From positions 7,005,420 to 7,069,419 of the forward strand of contig CM031878.1 in the NCBI GenBank assembly GCA_018697195.1: 64,000 nucleotides of DNA. Reading direction: 5' to 3'. The translations under genes and the position numbers were made by a program. This document shows, in pieces, positions 60,712 to 64,000 of the stretch; position 1 is the stretch's first letter; each line of letters begins with the position of its first letter. This DNA comes from Certhia americana (Eukaryota; Chordata; Aves; Passeriformes; Certhiidae). A model generated the notes under the pieces. It was given only the letters and a program-made list of their open reading frames with translations. It had not been told where the DNA came from and did not search any database.

Positions 60712-62083
60712 CTTTTTTTCCTTACTTTTTCCTTTTTTCTTTCTCATTGCTTTCCTTTTTTTCATTTTCCTTTCTCTCTGTTTTTCTTTTTTTTTTTTTC
60801 TTTTCTTTGGTTTTCTTTGGTTTTCTTTGGTTTTCTTTGGTTTTCTTTGGTTTTCTGGGGTTTTCTGGGGTTTTCTGGGGTTTTCTGGGGTTGTTTTGGG
60901 GGTTGTTTTTGTTGATTGGTGGGGTTTTTTGTTTTTGGTTTTTTTACTCTTTTTTCTTTTTTTTCTTTTTTTTCCTTTTGTTTTCTCTTTTGTTTCTCTT
61001 GTTTTTTCTCTGTTTCTTTCTCTTTGTTTTTCTCTTTTTTTCTTTTTTTTCTCTTTGTTTCTCTTTTTTTTTTCTCTCTTTTTTCTCTCTTTTTTCTACT
61101 TTTTTCTCGTTCTTTTTTCTTCATTTTTTGTTCTCTCTTCTGTTTCTCTCTCTCTTTTTTTCTCTCTCTTTTTTCTCTTTCTTTTTTCTCTATCCCCTCT
61201 TTTTTCTCTCTCTCTTTTTTCCTACACACCCTCTCTTTTTTTTCTCTCCTCTTTTTTCTCTCTCCTCTTTTTTTTCGCTCTATTCTGTTCCTCCTCTTTT
61301 TTTCTCTCTCTTCTTTTTCCTTCTATCTTTTTTTCTCTCTCCTTTTTTTTCTTCTCTCTTTTTTTTCTTCTTTTTTTCTCTCTCCTCTTTTCTCTCTCTC
61401 TTTTTTCTCTCTCTTGTTTTTCTCTCTCTTTTCTCTCTCTCTCTTTTTCTACTCTCTCTCTGTTCTCTCTCTCTTGTCTCTCTCTCTCTTTCTTTCTCTC
61501 TCTTTTCTCTCCTCTCTTTTCTCTCTCTCTTTCTCTCTCTCTCTTTTCTTATCTCTCTTTTCTCTTCTCTCTTTTTTCTACTCTCTTTGTTCTCTCTCTC
61601 TTTTTTTCGCTCTCTTTTTTGCTCGCTCTTTTTTCTCCTCTCTCTTTTTTTCGCTCTCTTTATTTTTTTCTCTCATTTTTTTTCTTCTCTATTTTTTCTC
61701 TCTCTCTCTTTTTTCTCTCTCTTTTTTTCTTCTTCTTTTTATTCTCTCCTCTTTTTTCTCTCGCTACTTTTTTCTCTCTCTCTTTTCTCTTCTTTTTGCT
61801 CTCTCTTTTTTGCTCCTCTTTGTTCTCTCTATCTTTTTTCTCTTCTTTTTTCTCTCTATCTTCTTTTCTCTCTTTTTTTCTCTCTCTCTTTTCTCTCTCT
61901 TCTTTTTTCTCTCTCTCTTTTTCTTCTCTAGTTTTTCTCTCTTCTTTTTTCTCTCTCTCGTTTTTCTCTCTCCTTTTGTCTCTCTCTCTTTTTCTTCTCT
62001 CTTTTCTATATCTCTTGTTTCTCTCTTTTTTTGTTTTTTTTGTTTTTCTTTTTTGATTTTTCTTTTTTGTCCCGTTTTCTCCC
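60712..62083 (+). repeat. 1.37-kb polypyrimidine (T/C) tract with G-rich 5' decamer array
   Basis: Outside the G-containing stretch near 60801-60960, the plus strand is almost purely T and C, in irregular T4-8 plus (CT)n units. Stop codons need purines, so all three plus frames stay open for up to about 1.2 kb; the apparent 419-, 409- and 399-codon frames are artefacts. The strand asymmetry is complete: the complement is polypurine. In the UBE2R2 pre-mRNA it would be a U/C-rich tract. Confidence 0.93.
60801..60890 (+). repeat. Nine-copy decamer array, 5x TTTTCTTTGG then 4x TTTTCTGGGG
   Basis: The units are in exact 10-bp register: five TTTTCTTTGG at 60801-60850 and four TTTTCTGGGG at 60851-60890. 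The second set supplies four GGGG runs with 6-base loops (60857-60890), a formal G-quadruplex motif on the sense strand of UBE2R2. Confidence 0.95.
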
Positions 62084-64000
62084 GAGATGTCACCTGTTCC
62101 TACAAATCTTTATAAAGCAGTCTGAGTGCCTCTTGCAAGAGCTCGGCTGTCAAGTTGATATTGCAGTAATCTTGTGCTTCCCATTAGACTGGCCTGCTTT
62201 TTTACACATTGCGGGTGTTGGGGTGTGTTTCCAGCAGCACTGCAGTCTTAGTAAGAGCAGATGTAGATCTACCAGAGCTTTGTGTCATTCTTTGGCTGTT
62301 ATGCCACTCATGGTGATCGTCACAAAGTTTCTTCTAAAAAAGTTGTGGTTTTTGTTTTTCAGATTGTGACAATCGAATTGAGCAATACTGTGGCATGTAA
62401 ATACGGCACAAGAATAATACAATGAGTTCCAATACCCCGTCAGATACTTTCTTGTACAGGCAGGAAATAGTACATATATGAAAGTGACTTTAAGGGTAAT
62501 TGTAGTCACACCAATGGTACAATATTCCATTGCCACTTTGGACAAGTTCTGTCTTTCTTCATCCAAATGAATAAGATCCTTTCCTGTATTTCATTTACAC
62601 CTATCTCATTAAATTTTTTTGCCTGACCTGAATCTTTTCACCTGTGGTAGGCTTAGTGGTCGTTCGGACTGCTATCGACACGGTATACCCTTCAAAATTA
62701 AGGTCCAATAATTAAATACAAGCTTGAATGGTACAGGCTGTTGGATTCTTGTACCAAGCTTGTTTGATGCAGTAGTTCTCCTTTTTAAGTATAAATGATA
62801 CCCTTAATTATGCTGCACTGCAGATGGACCTCAACCTGATTTGCTCCTTTTTGCTGGCTCTTTCAGGCGATTTTTCAGCAATTGAGGTTTCTGCTTTATA
62901 TGGTTGTTGGTGTTTGTAATTGAAAAATGGCAGCTGGTTGGAACATCGGTAGAATTATTAATGCTTAGCATCACTGCAGTGTGTACCTTTTCTCTTGTAC
63001 ATCCATAGTAAAGTATACTGGTTGGAATCTGTGCTCCAAATCCTCTGAGCCAAGGCCAGGGCGTGACAAGATGGTGCAGAATGACAGAAGGCTGAATGCC
63101 TCCAGTTTGGCTCCGCTAAGTGAGCAAAACAGCCCACCAAAACATATGTTACTGTATAGACAGACTAGCTGTGGAGCAAGGTGAATTTATCAAACTAAAA
63201 CTTTATACCTGATATGGTGGACGCAGCCCATGATATGTAGCTGACAGGGGGCCTCATGCAAAATGTGAAAATTTGAATTTGTGTATAAGATATAAGCTTC
63301 CATGCTAGCAAATACCTTCTGACCATGCTGGATCCTGCCGTGAACTGGGGATTCTGGGCAGGGGCCAAGCTGGTGGACATTTTATCAGTATTATTTCTTG
63401 TGCAGAGACACTTCAGATGGAGTGTAGAATGGGTGGGGTACTACGCATAGTACAGTGGTATCATATGGGTTATGCATTAGATAAGGCATTGTTATGGGTA
63501 TCACACTAGGGAGATGGTGCTGTGATTTAGTGTTGCTGGAAGTGGTACAGTCCAGAGCCTTGCTTGTATGCGCATTATGTCTAGATTACTGCCTGTTCCA
63601 GCTCCAAGCACGCGGGCTTATGATCAGGATACGTGCTGAAAAGAAGTGAAAGGTGCACGAGTGTTAGTTGACTTCTGCCATGGCAGCCAGCATAGACTAA
63701 GATTTTACTCGGCCGTTCGAGTGCGGCAGTCACTTCAGAGCTGTGTCCCTTATTTAAAGACGATGTGGTATGCCAGCTTGAGAAATCTTCATCAGAGAGG
63801 CTGCTGCCTGCCATGCTGGGGAAAGGCAAAGTGGTGGAACAATGCAGCACAGTGCTAGGGTTGTACACTAAAATGCTATAAATAGCCTTTCCCTTGTCGC
63901 TTATGAAGACGTGACTGCATCAGACGCCCTGTGTTTTTAGCAGACACATGTGATGCGGGGTGCTGAGGGCGCTTCCTCTTGCATCCCGGCTGGTACATAG
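62084..64000. other. UBE2R2 intron 1, end of window (1.9 kb)
   Basis: Unique-looking sequence. No exon or repeat recognised. The longest open frames are below 115 codons and one of them begins inside the pyrimidine tract. Confidence 0.45.

Larger units (their letters stand above)
30567..64000 (+). other. UBE2R2: UBE2R2 intron 1 (at least 33.4 kb)
   Basis: The donor is at 30567-30568. No downstream exon (which should begin with Ala-His-Ile-Lys-Phe-Pro) was recognised, so the intron appears to fill the rest of the window. It becomes clearly AT-richer after about 31.2 kb. Long open frames here have no family features. Elements inside it are listed separately. Confidence 0.75.

Noticed and set aside
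60762..61229. Minus-strand 155-codon Lys/Glu-rich frame (and the similar one at 61764-62093)
   Set aside because: It is the polypurine complement of the same simple repeat, not a coiled-coil protein gene.
60672..62115. Plus-strand open frames of 419, 409 and 399 codons
   Set aside because: They exist only because a purine-poor strand cannot form stop codons. The translation is Phe/Leu/Ser monotony in all three frames.
1..64000. CRISPR arrays, prokaryotic operons or phage genes
   Set aside because: None seen. Gene structure, introns and repeats are those of a vertebrate.

Overview
The window looks like a piece of a bird genome, probably the Z chromosome. It carries intron-rich vertebrate genes, CpG-island promoters, many truncated CR1 retrotransposon copies ending in the ATTCTGTGA-type tail, and solo LTRs of avian retrovirus-like elements. 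There is no prokaryotic, viral or organelle gene content. Gene identities come from recalled vertebrate protein families and were checked through exon-by-exon reading frames. Chromosome and lineage are inferences.

Left part (1-11.3 kb): the minus strand carries the 5' two thirds of NOL6 (nucleolar protein 6, Nrap/Utp22 family). I resolve 18 consecutive coding exons, all with GT-AG introns and compatible phases. They add up to exactly 743 codons, and the gene runs off the left edge. Its start lies in a CpG island with two CACGTG E-boxes and two inverted CCAAT boxes. Intron 2 holds a CR1 copy. Intron 15 holds a solo LTR flanked by a 4-bp duplication.

Middle (11.3-30 kb): intergenic DNA between two divergent genes. 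It contains several CR1 fragments, a CR1 interrupted by a solo ERVL-like LTR (19.48-20.07 kb), and a nested CR1-in-CR1 (28.7-29.98 kb) whose tail stops at the next CpG island. I see no convincing protein gene here.

Right part (30-64 kb): a CpG island and the first coding exon of UBE2R2 (ubiquitin-conjugating enzyme E2 R2, CDC34B; residues 1-59), plus strand, followed by more than 33 kb of AT-rich intron 1. The intron contains CR1 copies (one pair inverted), an ERVK-like solo LTR with a 6-bp duplication, long homopolymers, and a striking 1.37-kb polypyrimidine block (60.7-62.1 kb). That block starts with a decamer array that can form a G-quadruplex. No second UBE2R2 exon was recognised.

NOL6 acts in the nucleolus in small-subunit processome assembly. 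UBE2R2 is an E2 for cullin-RING ligases. They are head-to-head, 19.4 kb apart, as in the human 9p13 region that corresponds to avian Z. No wholly new gene system was found. The most unusual structures are the pyrimidine/G4 block, the nested and inverted CR1s, the repeat in the UBE2R2 promoter, and the compact E-box/CCAAT promoter of NOL6 with a possible divergent transcript.
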